18,414 nt of DNA. Source: Actinomycetes bacterium (lineage in GTDB: Bacteria > Actinomycetota > Actinomycetes > Mycobacteriales > Mycobacteriaceae). Positions 1 to 7,548 of this stretch are shown here, piece after piece. The notes beneath the pieces were generated by a model. That model made no database searches. It saw only the letters and a program-made list of their open reading frames with translations, and was not told where the DNA came from. The stretch spans positions 1-18,414 of the forward strand of contig JAEZDV010000264.1 in assembly GCA_023417985.1 (NCBI GenBank), in the 5' to 3' direction. Positions within the stretch are counted from its first letter, which is position 1; each line of letters opens with the position of its first letter. The position numbers were made by a program, and so were the translations under genes.

Positions 1-886
1 GTTCGGGACTCATCTCGTCCGAATGCGGACTTCTCGAATCCGGTGGCACGGCACTCGCCGTCCGGTCATGATTCTCCGCCATCACCTCGTCGACAACCGA
101 ACGGGCGGCGGGCGCTGCGGCGTCCGCCGTCTCACGTGAGATCAACTTCGCAACATCACCGATGGCCGTCATCAGTGGTGCAGGAAAAACGACTGTGGTG
201 TTCTTCTCGACGCCCAGTTCCAGCAGCGTCTGCAGGTTCCGCAACTGCAACGCGAGGGGATGCACCATCATCGTGTCCGATGCTTCACCGAGTGCTGCCG
301 CTGCCCGCGCTTCACCTTCCGCTGCAATGATCTTCGCTCTCTTCTCCCTTTCTGCCTCAGCTTCCCGCGCCATCGCCCGCTTCATGGTGTCGGGCAACTG
401 GATGTCCTTGAGTTCGACCAGGGTCACCTCCACTCCCCACTCGAGCGTCGTGGTGTCGAGGATCTCGCGAATTGCACCGTTGATAGTCCCGGTATCGGCC
501 AGTGCTTCGTCGAGCGAATGCCGGCCGACCACATTACGGAGGGTCGTCTGCGCGATCTGGTCGATTGCAGCGTTCACGTTCTCGATGACCACGACGGATT
601 TCCGAGCGTCTATCACTCGAAAATAGGCGACAGCCGCAATGTCGACACTGACATTGTCGCGGGTGATGATTCCCTGGGACTGGATCGGCATGGTCACGAT
701 ACGCATCGAGACCTTGGTGAGCCGATCCACTGCCGGGATGATGAGCACCAACCCGGGATCGCGCACCGAAATGATCTTGCCGAGACGGAAGTGGATGCCC
801 TTCTCGTACTGCTTCACGACGTGGATCGAAGCTGCCAGCAACAGCAGCGCGGCAACTACGACGATTCCCACAACGATTATGGTCAT
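1..886 (-). CDS. SPFH/band-7 (slipin/stomatin-like) membrane protein, 3' end outside the window
   Basis: The reading frame is open from the ATG at 886 to the left edge, giving 295 residues without a stop, so the C-terminus is missing. Residues 2-21 form one strongly hydrophobic N-terminal membrane segment. The SPFH core follows: FRLGKII (33-39), the family hallmark RDNVSVDIAAVAYFRV (76-91) and WGVEVTLVELKDIQLP (150-165). A charged helical stretch rich in Glu, Lys and Ala (about 168-203) is the usual oligomerising coiled coil. Such proteins form ring-like scaffolds in membrane microdomains and often support proteases or lipid organisation; the exact role here is unknown. I chose the ATG at 886 because GGGAG lies about five bases upstream; an in-frame ATG at 898 has no clear ribosome site. 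The usual NfeD partner is not visible on the upstream side and could lie beyond the left edge. Confidence 0.93.
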   Translation of the reverse strand, partial: MTIIVVGIVVVAALLLLAASIHVVKQYEKGIHFRLGKIISVRDPGLVLIIPAVDRLTKVSMRIVTMPIQSQGIITRDNVSVDIAAVAYFRVIDARKSVVVIENVNAAIDQIAQTTLRNVVGRHSLDEALADTGTINGAIREILDTTTLEWGVEVTLVELKDIQLPDTMKRAMAREAEAEREKRAKIIAAEGEARAAAALGEASDTMMVHPLALQLRNLQTLLELGVEKNTTVVFPAPLMTAIGDVAKLISRETADAAAPAARSVVDEVMAENHDRTASAVPPDSRSPHSDEMSPE

Positions 887-926
887 GGTGACTCCCATTG
901 GACGAACGGATTGCACCCATATCCAG

Positions 927-1199
927 TCAATCGCGTGCTATCGGGCCGCGGTAGGGGATTTCGACACCGTTCGACGCGACGTCGTTGTCGCATGCGTGTC
1001 GCAGTACTTTATCGAGGCTGGGAATGTGTATGCGGCGCTCGAGGACGTCACTGAAGGCTCCCACACTCGCGTGATGGTCGTCCTGATGGCACAGCATCTC
1101 GGCGAGCTCGACGACACGACGCGGCGCGAAGGTGAAGGACCGCATATATGCGTCCCGTCCGGTGAAATGCTCGTGCAGCACGTAGGGCAGCCTCGTCAT
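927..1199 (-). CDS. Small hypothetical protein (90 aa) upstream of the SPFH gene
   Basis: An ATG-started frame of 90 codons ends in TGA 40 bases before the SPFH start on the same strand, so the two could be cotranscribed. About three quarters of its third codon positions are G or C. This is better than the competing frame through the same DNA but below the best genes in the window, so it is plausibly real yet not certain. I recognise no family. The product is soluble, moderately rich in His, Arg and Asp, with a likely amphipathic helix around RRVVELAEML and no signal peptide or membrane segment. No good ribosome site is seen before the ATG. An overlapping frame starting at 1266 has GTGAGGG ahead of it but loses coding character beyond its first third. 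Confidence 0.45.
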   Translation of the reverse strand: MTRLPYVLHEHFTGRDAYMRSFTFAPRRVVELAEMLCHQDDHHASVGAFSDVLERRIHIPSLDKVLRHACDNDVASNGVEIPYRGPIARD

Positions 1200-1332
1200 C
1201 GGGACACAACGGACGGATCATCAGACCTGCCAGGGGATCGGCCCGGATGAAGCTGCGCCGTACCATTCGCCCTCACCTGCTGGACAGCCCGTGCGTCCGC
1301 TCCCCGTTCCCGGTACAGGACGGACGACAATC

Positions 1333-2088
1333 TCACAGGGAATCACCCGACGAGGTCCCCAACTCCAGAACCGACCCGGTAGTGGCGCCACCGTCGACGA
1401 TGAACTCGCATCCCGTCGAGTGGGTCGCCTCGGTGACAATGAAGCGCACCATCCGCGCCACCTCCTCGGAGGTCCCGAAGCGAGCGATCGGTTGGGCGGC
1501 GACGGAGCGGTCCATATCCGCAGTCATCGGAGTATCGATGGGTCCCGGGTGAACCGAGCACACACGAACTCCGTCGGACGCGAACTCGAGCGCCGCGGTT
1601 TTGGTCAAGCCACGCAGCGCCCACTTGCTGGCTCCGTACGCACCCAGCCCGGCGTACCCGGTGAGCCCGGCGATCGAGGAGAGGTTGATGATCGTGCCGC
1701 GATGGCGACGCAGGGCGGGGCCGGCCACGTGCATGCCCAGCCAGGCCCCTACCAGGTTCACCTGCAGCACGTGTTCGAATTCCCCTCTGGCCTGGGCTTC
1801 GATCGTGCCGAGGGAAAGGATGCCGGCATTGTTGACCAACACACGCAGCGGGCCGAGCGATTCGGCTGACTCGACAGCCTGGTTCCACTGCCTCTCATCC
1901 GTCACATCAAGGTGAGTGAACACCCCGTCGCTACCGAGGTCAGCGGCCCTCTCCGACCCCTTCTCGTCGAGTATGTCGGCGATGACCACCCGTGCCCCGG
2001 CATCGGCGAGTTCGGATGCGATCGCCGCGCCGATACCGCGGCTACCGCCTGTTACGAGCGCACTCGTCCCGTTCGACAGTGTCGCCAT
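1333..2088 (-). CDS. Short-chain dehydrogenase/reductase, 3-alpha/20-beta-hydroxysteroid dehydrogenase type
   Basis: At 251 residues this is a classical SDR that oxidises an alcohol or reduces a ketone with a nicotinamide cofactor in the cytoplasm. The glycine-rich cofactor loop TGGSRGIG is at 13-20. Asp38 at the end of the second beta strand predicts NAD(H) preference. NNAG is at 86-89, and the catalytic set is Ser138, Tyr151 and Lys155 (YGASK). The PGPIDTPM segment (181-188) and the C-terminal VDGG (231-234) are typical. From memory the sequence is close in layout to Streptomyces 20-beta-hydroxysteroid dehydrogenase and mycobacterial FabG3 (Rv2002). The substrate here is unproven and may be a non-steroid alcohol. 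The start has GAGGAG nine bases upstream. The gene is transcribed divergently from the monooxygenase operon across a 619-base spacer, which suggests but does not prove a shared pathway. Confidence 0.93.
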   Translation of the reverse strand: MATLSNGTSALVTGGSRGIGAAIASELADAGARVVIADILDEKGSERAADLGSDGVFTHLDVTDERQWNQAVESAESLGPLRVLVNNAGILSLGTIEAQARGEFEHVLQVNLVGAWLGMHVAGPALRRHRGTIINLSSIAGLTGYAGLGAYGASKWALRGLTKTAALEFASDGVRVCSVHPGPIDTPMTADMDRSVAAQPIARFGTSEEVARMVRFIVTEATHSTGCEFIVDGGATTGSVLELGTSSGDSL

Positions 2089-2707
2089 GATGCATTTCTC
2101 CTCGCTCGGTTTGTGACCGTTGGCGGGCTGCAGTCTCCGACCGTTCCATCAGTCAATCGATGGGCGATCCGGTGCGCAGGTGGCGTCGATGTCGAGTTTC
2201 CCCTGGCAAACCCGATGGAACACAGTGGCGGGACGCCTCGCGAGGCTGTCGGCCACATCGGAACCCGTCGACTCCGAGCGTCGAACTGTGCATGCAATAT
2301 CACCCCCCGGAGGCCGGGGATGGAGGATCGGCATTCCCATCATCGGCCCGGGTGGATCGCTGCCGTAAGGGGCGAAAGTCACCGAAGCACACCCGGTCAC
2401 ATGGTGCCCGTGTGGCCTGGACGTATTCGGTCTCGTTCGTCGGAGTGATCGCGCCGGAAGAATGGCCGAGGTTCGGACACCTCGGTCGCCGTCCGACGGG
2501 CGGCTGGGTACGGCCCCGATCTTCTCGCCCACCTCGCCGCGATGGCTGCCACAGCGCCGGCCTCACCCGGCGCGGCCCGAAACCCGCCCGGCAGGTGCGG
2601 CCCCTCGCGAGCCGCTTACGAATTATGGCTCTCGAGGGGAACGTGTTCTACATTGTGACCGTCGTCACCGAAGTATCCGGATTCACCCGACGCTGGGGGA
2701 AGGTCAC
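2089..2707. other. Long divergent intergenic region, no convincing gene
   Basis: This 619-base spacer separates the dehydrogenase from the monooxygenase. Several frames stay open, but their predicted proteins are low-complexity, rich in Arg, Pro and Ser, have mixed third-position composition and match no family I know. Visible signals are the ribosome site of the dehydrogenase at the left end, a GC-rich stem of six bases (2305-2310 with 2314-2319), a TACATT hexamer at 2649-2654 that could be a -10 element, the Crp-type palindrome at 2654-2669, and the ribosome site GGGGGAAGG at 2695-2703. A decayed or very divergent gene on the minus strand (about 2149-2532) cannot be excluded. Confidence 0.6.
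2654..2669. promoter_or_regulatory. Crp/GlxR-type binding palindrome upstream of the monooxygenase operon
   Basis: The bases read TGTGA-CCGTCG-TCACC, nine of ten matches to the cAMP receptor-family consensus TGTGA-N6-TCACA. The site ends 38 bases before the monooxygenase start codon. It touches a possible -10 hexamer (TACATT, 2649-2654), so if that promoter is real a bound regulator would sit over the transcription start and repress. It is one of three exact GTGA-N6-TCAC palindromes in the window, all intergenic. Confidence 0.55.
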
Positions 2708-4033
2708 ATGCCGGCACCGAGTACCGCTGTCATCGGAGCGGGAATCAGCGGTTTGACCACGAGCAAGATGCTGTCCGACTACGGCGTGCCCTACACGTGT
2801 TTCGAGATGTCCGATCGTGTCGGCGGGAACTGGGCGTTCGGTAACCCCAACGGGCGCAGTAGCGCCTACAGGTCTCTCCACATCGACACCTCGAAGCATC
2901 AGTTGTCGTTCAAGGATTTCCCCATGCCCGCCTCTTATCCCGACTTCCCTCACCACACGCAGATCAAGGACTACCTCGACGGATACGCCGACGCGTTCGG
3001 TCTGCGCGAGAAGATCGAGTTCGGCAACGAGGTTCGTCACGCACGTCGACTTCCGGGCGGGGGCTGGGAGCTCGACCTTGCCGACGGCGGCACACGGCAA
3101 TTCGAGTTCCTCGTCGTCGCCAACGGCCACCACTGGGATCCCCGGATACCGGAGTTCCCGGGCGAGTTCACGGGAGAGGCGATCCACTCCCACCACTACA
3201 TCGATCCCCGCACGCCGCTCGAGTTCGCCGGCAAACGCATCCTGGTCGTGGGAATCGGCAACAGCGCCGCGGACATCGCCGTCGAACTGTCGTCGAAGAC
3301 GCTACAGACGGAAGTCACCCTCTCGACGCGGTCGAGTGCGTGGATCGTCCCCAAGTACATCGCCGGACGTCCCGCCGACAAGTACTACCGGACTGTCCCG
3401 TACGTGCCACTGTCCTGGCAACGCAAACTCGCGCAGTGGGGACAACCGCTACTGTCCGGCAGACCGGAGTTGTACGGTCTCCCCTCCCCCAACCACAAAT
3501 TCTTCGAAGCCCACCCCACCCAGTCGGTCGAGTTACCGCTGCGTCTCGGTTCCGGCGACATCACCCCCAAACCCGACATCGTCCGGTTCGACGGTCGCAC
3601 AGTGCATTTCGTCGACGGTAGCTCGACCGAGATCGATATCGCGGTCTATGCCACCGGCTACAACATAACCTTCCCGTTCTTCGATCCCGATTTCCTCAGT
3701 GCGCCCGACAATCACATCGCGCTCTACAAGCGGATCTTCGCGCCCGGTCTCCCCGACCTCGCCTTCGCCGGATTCGCCCAGGCGACGCCCACGTTGTTTC
3801 CGTTCGTCGAATGTCAGGCCCGGGTGATCGCGGCGTACGCCGTGGGCCGATACGCGTTGCCCCCCGAGGACGAGATGAAGCGTGTCATCGCAGCGGACCA
3901 GCAGAAGTTCACCGGTCACATGCTCGACCGGCCCCGGCACACGCAGCAGCTGGACTACTTCGCGTACGAGCACGACATCCGCACACACGAGCTTCCGGCC
4001 GGAACCGCCCGTGCCGGCGGAGGTATTCGATGA
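2708..4033 (+). CDS. Class B flavin-dependent monooxygenase (FMO / Baeyer-Villiger-like)
   Basis: A 441-residue FAD- and NADPH-dependent monooxygenase. The FAD Rossmann motif GAGISG is at 10-15 and the NADPH Rossmann motif GIGNSA at 182-187. The class fingerprint F-x-G-x3-H-x3-Y spans 154-164, and the ATGY motif is at 315-318. Family members oxygenate soft heteroatoms such as N and S, and some carry out Baeyer-Villiger oxidation of ketones to esters. Baeyer-Villiger enzymes normally have Trp-Pro/Asp at the end of the fingerprint and FMOs Tyr/Phe-Lys/Arg; this one has Tyr-Ile, so the sequence does not settle the chemistry. The start is the ATG at 2708, preceded by GGGGGAAGG; the frame is open further upstream but without family similarity. 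Its stop overlaps the next start as ATGA, implying translational coupling to the hydrolase. The gene resembles mycobacterial MymA in type and context. Confidence 0.93.
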   Translation: MPAPSTAVIGAGISGLTTSKMLSDYGVPYTCFEMSDRVGGNWAFGNPNGRSSAYRSLHIDTSKHQLSFKDFPMPASYPDFPHHTQIKDYLDGYADAFGLREKIEFGNEVRHARRLPGGGWELDLADGGTRQFEFLVVANGHHWDPRIPEFPGEFTGEAIHSHHYIDPRTPLEFAGKRILVVGIGNSAADIAVELSSKTLQTEVTLSTRSSAWIVPKYIAGRPADKYYRTVPYVPLSWQRKLAQWGQPLLSGRPELYGLPSPNHKFFEAHPTQSVELPLRLGSGDITPKPDIVRFDGRTVHFVDGSSTEIDIAVYATGYNITFPFFDPDFLSAPDNHIALYKRIFAPGLPDLAFAGFAQATPTLFPFVECQARVIAAYAVGRYALPPEDEMKRVIAADQQKFTGHMLDRPRHTQQLDYFAYEHDIRTHELPAGTARAGGGIR

Positions 4034-4998
4034 CATTCCGCTCCCTGCGTTTCCGGTCCCACGACGCGGACGTCGACGCCTGGCATTTCCCCGCGCGGCC
4101 GGGACCGTTCGCTGTCGCCGGCCGGACGCCTGTGGTGGTCATGGCACACGGCCTGGGCGGAACGAAGGATTCGGGCCTCGCCCCGTTCGCGGAGCGGTTC
4201 GCCGACGCCGGTCTGCACGTCCTCGCGTTCGACTATCGAGGTTTCGGCTCGTCGGGTGGCGGCCACCGGCAACGCGTGGACATCGACGGCCAGCTCGCCG
4301 ATTATCGCTCCGCGATCGACACAGCGCGCCGGCTCGACGGGGTGGATCCGGACCGGGTCGTCCTGTGGGGAGTTTCGCTGTCGGGTGGCCACGTCCTGAC
4401 CATCGCCGCCCAGGACCCGGGGATCGCCGCGCTGATCGCGTCGACGCCCATGGTCGACGGGCTTTCCGCCGGACTGCTCGCCGCCCGGCACACACCGGCT
4501 CGCATGCTGCTGCGCTCTACCGCGGCCGGAGTACGAAGCCGGGCCGGGACGCGAATCGGTCGCGGAGCCAACACCATTCCACTGGTCGGCGACCCCGGGG
4601 AAGTCGCTGCGCTGAACCTCGACGGACATCGCGAGGACTATCTCGCGCTCGCGGGACCGACGTGGCGCAACGAAGTCGACGCCGACATAGTGTTGTCGCT
4701 CGGCAGGTACCGGCCGGGTCGTCATGCGGCGTCGATCCGGTGTCCCGCGCTGGTTCAGATCGCGGATTTCGATCGCAGTGCCCCACCGCGCGCGGCGGCA
4801 CAGGCGGCATTCCGTGCCCGTGCCGAAGTACGCCACTACCCGTGCGACCACTTCGACATCTGGCCGGGCAAAGCCTGGTTCGAGCCCACCGTGTCTCACC
4901 AGATCTTCTTCCTCACACGGCATCTCGCCGGTTCCGCAACTCCGGCACCGAGTCCCCCGGTGGCATCCGACCCCGCCTCTCCCCTTCGACCCCACTGA
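4030..4998 (+). CDS. Alpha/beta hydrolase (esterase-like)
   Basis: A 322-residue alpha/beta hydrolase, second gene of the operon. The oxyanion-hole segment HGLGG is at 40-44 and the nucleophile elbow GVSLSG at 114-119, with Ser116 as nucleophile. The acid is probably Asp246 or Asp248 (ADFDRS), and the catalytic His is His274 in CDHFDIW. There is no signal peptide, so it should act in the cytoplasm. The last 20 residues are a Pro/Ala/Ser-rich tail with no apparent fold. The ATG overlaps the monooxygenase stop (ATGA), and the TGA at 4996 overlaps the GAGGA ribosome site of the ligase, so all three proteins are likely made together. A reasonable inference is hydrolysis of an ester or lactone released by the monooxygenase. 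Thioesterase or lipase activity is also possible. Confidence 0.92.
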   Translation: MTFRSLRFRSHDADVDAWHFPARPGPFAVAGRTPVVVMAHGLGGTKDSGLAPFAERFADAGLHVLAFDYRGFGSSGGGHRQRVDIDGQLADYRSAIDTARRLDGVDPDRVVLWGVSLSGGHVLTIAAQDPGIAALIASTPMVDGLSAGLLAARHTPARMLLRSTAAGVRSRAGTRIGRGANTIPLVGDPGEVAALNLDGHREDYLALAGPTWRNEVDADIVLSLGRYRPGRHAASIRCPALVQIADFDRSAPPRAAAQAAFRARAEVRHYPCDHFDIWPGKAWFEPTVSHQIFFLTRHLAGSATPAPSPPVASDPASPLRPH

Positions 4999-5006
4999 GG
5001 ACGACC

Positions 5007-6617
5007 ATGGCCGACACCGTTCAGCAGGCGCTTCGCGAACTACTCGCGAACGACACCACCGCAATCGTCCACGACACCGGGTGCTGGACCTGGCGCCAGC
5101 ATCTGGCGGAGGCGTCGGCCCAGGCCTCGGCACTGCTGTCGATTCTCGACCCTGCCCGGCCGATGCACGTCGGCACGCTGCTCGGCAATACGCCCGACAT
5201 GCTGCATGCGGTGGCTGCCGCCGGGCTCGGCGGGTTCCCACTGGTCGGCATCAACACCACGCGACGCGGCGAGGGCTTGGCCGGTGACATCCGGCACGCG
5301 GATTGTCAGGTGGTGCTGACCGATCCTGCCCACGCGCCACTGCTCGACGGACTCGACCTCGGCGACGTCACGGTGCTCGACGTCGCGAGCCCGCAGTGGC
5401 GGTTGCACGTCGAAGATGCGCCGGCGCTCTCGCCGTACCGTGAGGTCGAAATGATGGATCCGTTCATGCTGATCTTCACCTCGGGCACGAGCGGCGATCC
5501 CAAACCCGTTCTGCTGGCACAGATCATGGTGATATTCGCGGGCAACAGCCTGGTATCGCGTTTCTCGATATCCACGGACGACGTCGCGTATCTGTCGATG
5601 CCGATGTTCCACTCGAACGCGATCCTCGCCGGGTGGTGCGTGTCGCTGTGCAGTGGTGCGGCCATGGCGCCCGCGACATTCTCCGCGTCGAGTTTCCTCG
5701 ATGACATCCGTCGCTACGGAGTGACATACATGAACTATGTCGGCAAACCGCTCGCCTATCTCCTGGCGACGCCCGAACAACCGGACGACGCCGACAACCC
5801 ACTGCGCGTGGCGTTCGGCAACGAGGCGACCGACCGTGACATCGACGAGTTCGCGCGACGGTTCGGGTGCACGGTGTGGGACGGATTCGGGTCGACGGAG
5901 ACCGCCGTCATCATCACGCGGGAGGAAGGCACACCCCCGGGCTCGATCGGCAAGGGACTCGCCGGTGTCGAAGTCTACGATCCCGTGAGCCTCACGCAGT
6001 GCGCCCCGGCCGAGTTCGACGACAACGGTGCACTGATCAACGCGGACAAGGCGATCGGCGAGCTCGTCAACACTCGGGGCGGCGGCTTCTTCACCGGTTA
6101 CTACAACGACCGCGCGGCGACCGACGAACGGATGCGGCACGGCATGTACTGGTCGGGTGACCTGGCATACCAGGACGCCGACGGCTGGATCTATCTCGCC
6201 GGCCGTACGGCCGACTGGATGCGCGTGGACGGCGAGAATCTCGCGGCGGCGCCGATCGAGCGCATCCTCCAGCGGTTGCCGCAGTGCAGCCGCGTCGCCG
6301 TGTACGGTGTGCCCGACAAGCACGTCGGCGATCAGGTCATGGCTGCGATCGTGCTTCGGGACGACACCACCCTCGCCCCGGAGGAACTCTCCGAATTCCT
6401 TGCTTCACAGACCGATCTCTCACCGAAGGCGTGGCCACGTCACGTGCGGATCGACGCGGACCTCCCGGCCACGGCGACCAACAAGATTCTCAAACGGGAA
6501 CTGAAGCAGCAGGGCGTGACGCCGGGCGCAGGTGCGCTGTGGGTTCGCACGGGCACCACCTACTCCCCGGTGACACAACCGGATCCACAGTCGTCACCGA
6601 CCTCCACGGGGATGTAA
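5007..6617 (+). CDS. AMP-forming fatty acyl-CoA ligase, FadD1/FadD17-like
   Basis: A 536-residue member of the adenylate-forming superfamily that activates a carboxylic acid to acyl-AMP and then acyl-CoA. The phosphate-binding loop FTSGTSGDPK is at 157-166, the adenine-binding DGFGSTE at 292-298, the WSGDL core at 382-386, the hinge region GRTADWMRVDGEN at 399-411, and the conserved catalytic Lys at 493 (ATNKILKREL). Length and motif order fit mycobacterial FadD17/FadD1-type ligases, some of which act on steroid side-chain acids; this assignment is from memory. The ATG at 5007 has GAGGA five bases upstream, overlapping the hydrolase stop. As last gene of the operon it would feed the acid product into beta-oxidation or lipid synthesis. 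It faces the next gene convergently across 43 bases in which I see no strong hairpin. Confidence 0.93.
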   Translation: MADTVQQALRELLANDTTAIVHDTGCWTWRQHLAEASAQASALLSILDPARPMHVGTLLGNTPDMLHAVAAAGLGGFPLVGINTTRRGEGLAGDIRHADCQVVLTDPAHAPLLDGLDLGDVTVLDVASPQWRLHVEDAPALSPYREVEMMDPFMLIFTSGTSGDPKPVLLAQIMVIFAGNSLVSRFSISTDDVAYLSMPMFHSNAILAGWCVSLCSGAAMAPATFSASSFLDDIRRYGVTYMNYVGKPLAYLLATPEQPDDADNPLRVAFGNEATDRDIDEFARRFGCTVWDGFGSTETAVIITREEGTPPGSIGKGLAGVEVYDPVSLTQCAPAEFDDNGALINADKAIGELVNTRGGGFFTGYYNDRAATDERMRHGMYWSGDLAYQDADGWIYLAGRTADWMRVDGENLAAAPIERILQRLPQCSRVAVYGVPDKHVGDQVMAAIVLRDDTTLAPEELSEFLASQTDLSPKAWPRHVRIDADLPATATNKILKRELKQQGVTPGAGALWVRTGTTYSPVTQPDPQSSPTSTGM

Positions 6618-6660
6618 CCGGTCAGACGCGATCGTTCGCTCGCGGATCGACGCCCTCCGG

Positions 6661-7422
6661 TCAGTTGCTGCGCGCGAGGTATTCGCCGAGCGCGACAGCA
6701 TTCGGGCCGTCGAGCCGCCAGAAGGTGTCGCCGTCGTGCGATTCGATGTCGCCGCTGAGGAAACCCGAGACAGCGTCGGCCGCGGTGGTGGGATCGGGGA
6801 ACCTCCGGCCCTCCATCGGCCCGCGGGTGATCTCGAGTGCGCCCGTCGCCGGATCGAAGCGTCCTTGCACACGGTATCCACCGACGTCGGCACACACAGC
6901 GAGACGCGGGTCGACTTCCTCCGGCTGGGCTGCCGCACGTGCGACCGGAGCGGCCGCCCGGCGGGTGCTGCGCCGCGTAGGGGTACAGGTGCGGGTGGTG
7001 TCCTTGACGGCATCGAGGCCGAGCAGTTCCCAGCGGTCGAGACCGTGCGCGACGCCGCTGAGCGGGATGGGATGGCTTCCGGTCGCGGTGCGTCCGGGCC
7101 GCTCACTGAGCCACAGCGCGACCTCTTCCTCGATTCCGGCCTCGATCTCGGCGGATTCGACGATGTAGAACGCGGGCGTGGCCTTACCCAGGGCGACGAA
7201 CACCCAGTGCGACGAGCCGGTCTCGTCGCTCCCGGCGATGCCGTCCTGTCGGCGGGCGAGCCACTGACCGCTCGCGGTGGTGCGTACCCGGACCACTCGC
7301 TCGACACCGTCCGTACCGCAGACTTTGACGGTTCGGTGGTCGTCGAGTGGTTCTGCGCGTCCACCTCGTTGTTGGACGTCCGTCACAAAAGCGGCTATGC
7401 CCTGACCTGCGATATCACCCAT
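6661..7422 (-). CDS. Hypothetical two-domain protein (253 aa) at the end of the ParA cluster
   Basis: I do not recognise a named family. The start is the ATG at 7422 because GAAGGA lies eight bases upstream; an in-frame GTG at 7446 is the alternative. Residues about 1-125 form one domain containing SHWVFVALG and PAFYIVES, then HGLDRWELL. That pattern recalls uncharacterised actinobacterial proteins with a small alpha/beta, nuclease-like fold, but I cannot name catalytic residues. A linker rich in Arg, Ala, Thr and Pro (about 140-165) leads to a C-terminal domain (about 168-253) with GYRVQGRFDPATGALEI and GDTFWRLDG, suggesting a small beta-rich module. There is no signal peptide or membrane segment. 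The gene lies 126 bases downstream of the ParA-partner gene on the same strand, so cotranscription is possible. Confidence 0.72.
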   Translation of the reverse strand: MGDIAGQGIAAFVTDVQQRGGRAEPLDDHRTVKVCGTDGVERVVRVRTTASGQWLARRQDGIAGSDETGSSHWVFVALGKATPAFYIVESAEIEAGIEEEVALWLSERPGRTATGSHPIPLSGVAHGLDRWELLGLDAVKDTTRTCTPTRRSTRRAAAPVARAAAQPEEVDPRLAVCADVGGYRVQGRFDPATGALEITRGPMEGRRFPDPTTAADAVSGFLSGDIESHDGDTFWRLDGPNAVALGEYLARSN

Positions 7423-7548
7423 GCCTGCTGTCCTTCTCTCGTGCACGAAAACCGACGCGAAGTGGTGTGACGGTGTCGCGGCACAACTCGGGGGGTCTGT
7501 TGGCCACCCTACGGGTCTCAGCCTGGTAACGACAGTTTCTGTGAAGCA

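Noticed and set aside
2149..2532. Minus-strand frame of 127 codons in the divergent spacer
   Set aside because: Mixed third-position composition, Pro/Arg/Ser-rich product and no recognisable family. Kept only as a possible remnant in the findings.
2462..2707. In-frame extension of the monooxygenase upstream of 2708
   Set aside because: The added residues are Arg/Pro-rich and the Rossmann motif already starts at residue 10 from the ATG at 2708, which has a strong ribosome site.
3955..6323. Long minus-strand frames (over 420 codons each) opposite the hydrolase and ligase
   Set aside because: Both lie opposite well-motifed genes and have shadow-type composition.
6618..6664. Eight-base direct repeat CCGGTCAG flanking the convergent gap after the ligase
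   Set aside because: Too short and too likely by chance in GC-rich DNA to be an attachment site or insertion footprint; no mobile gene is near.
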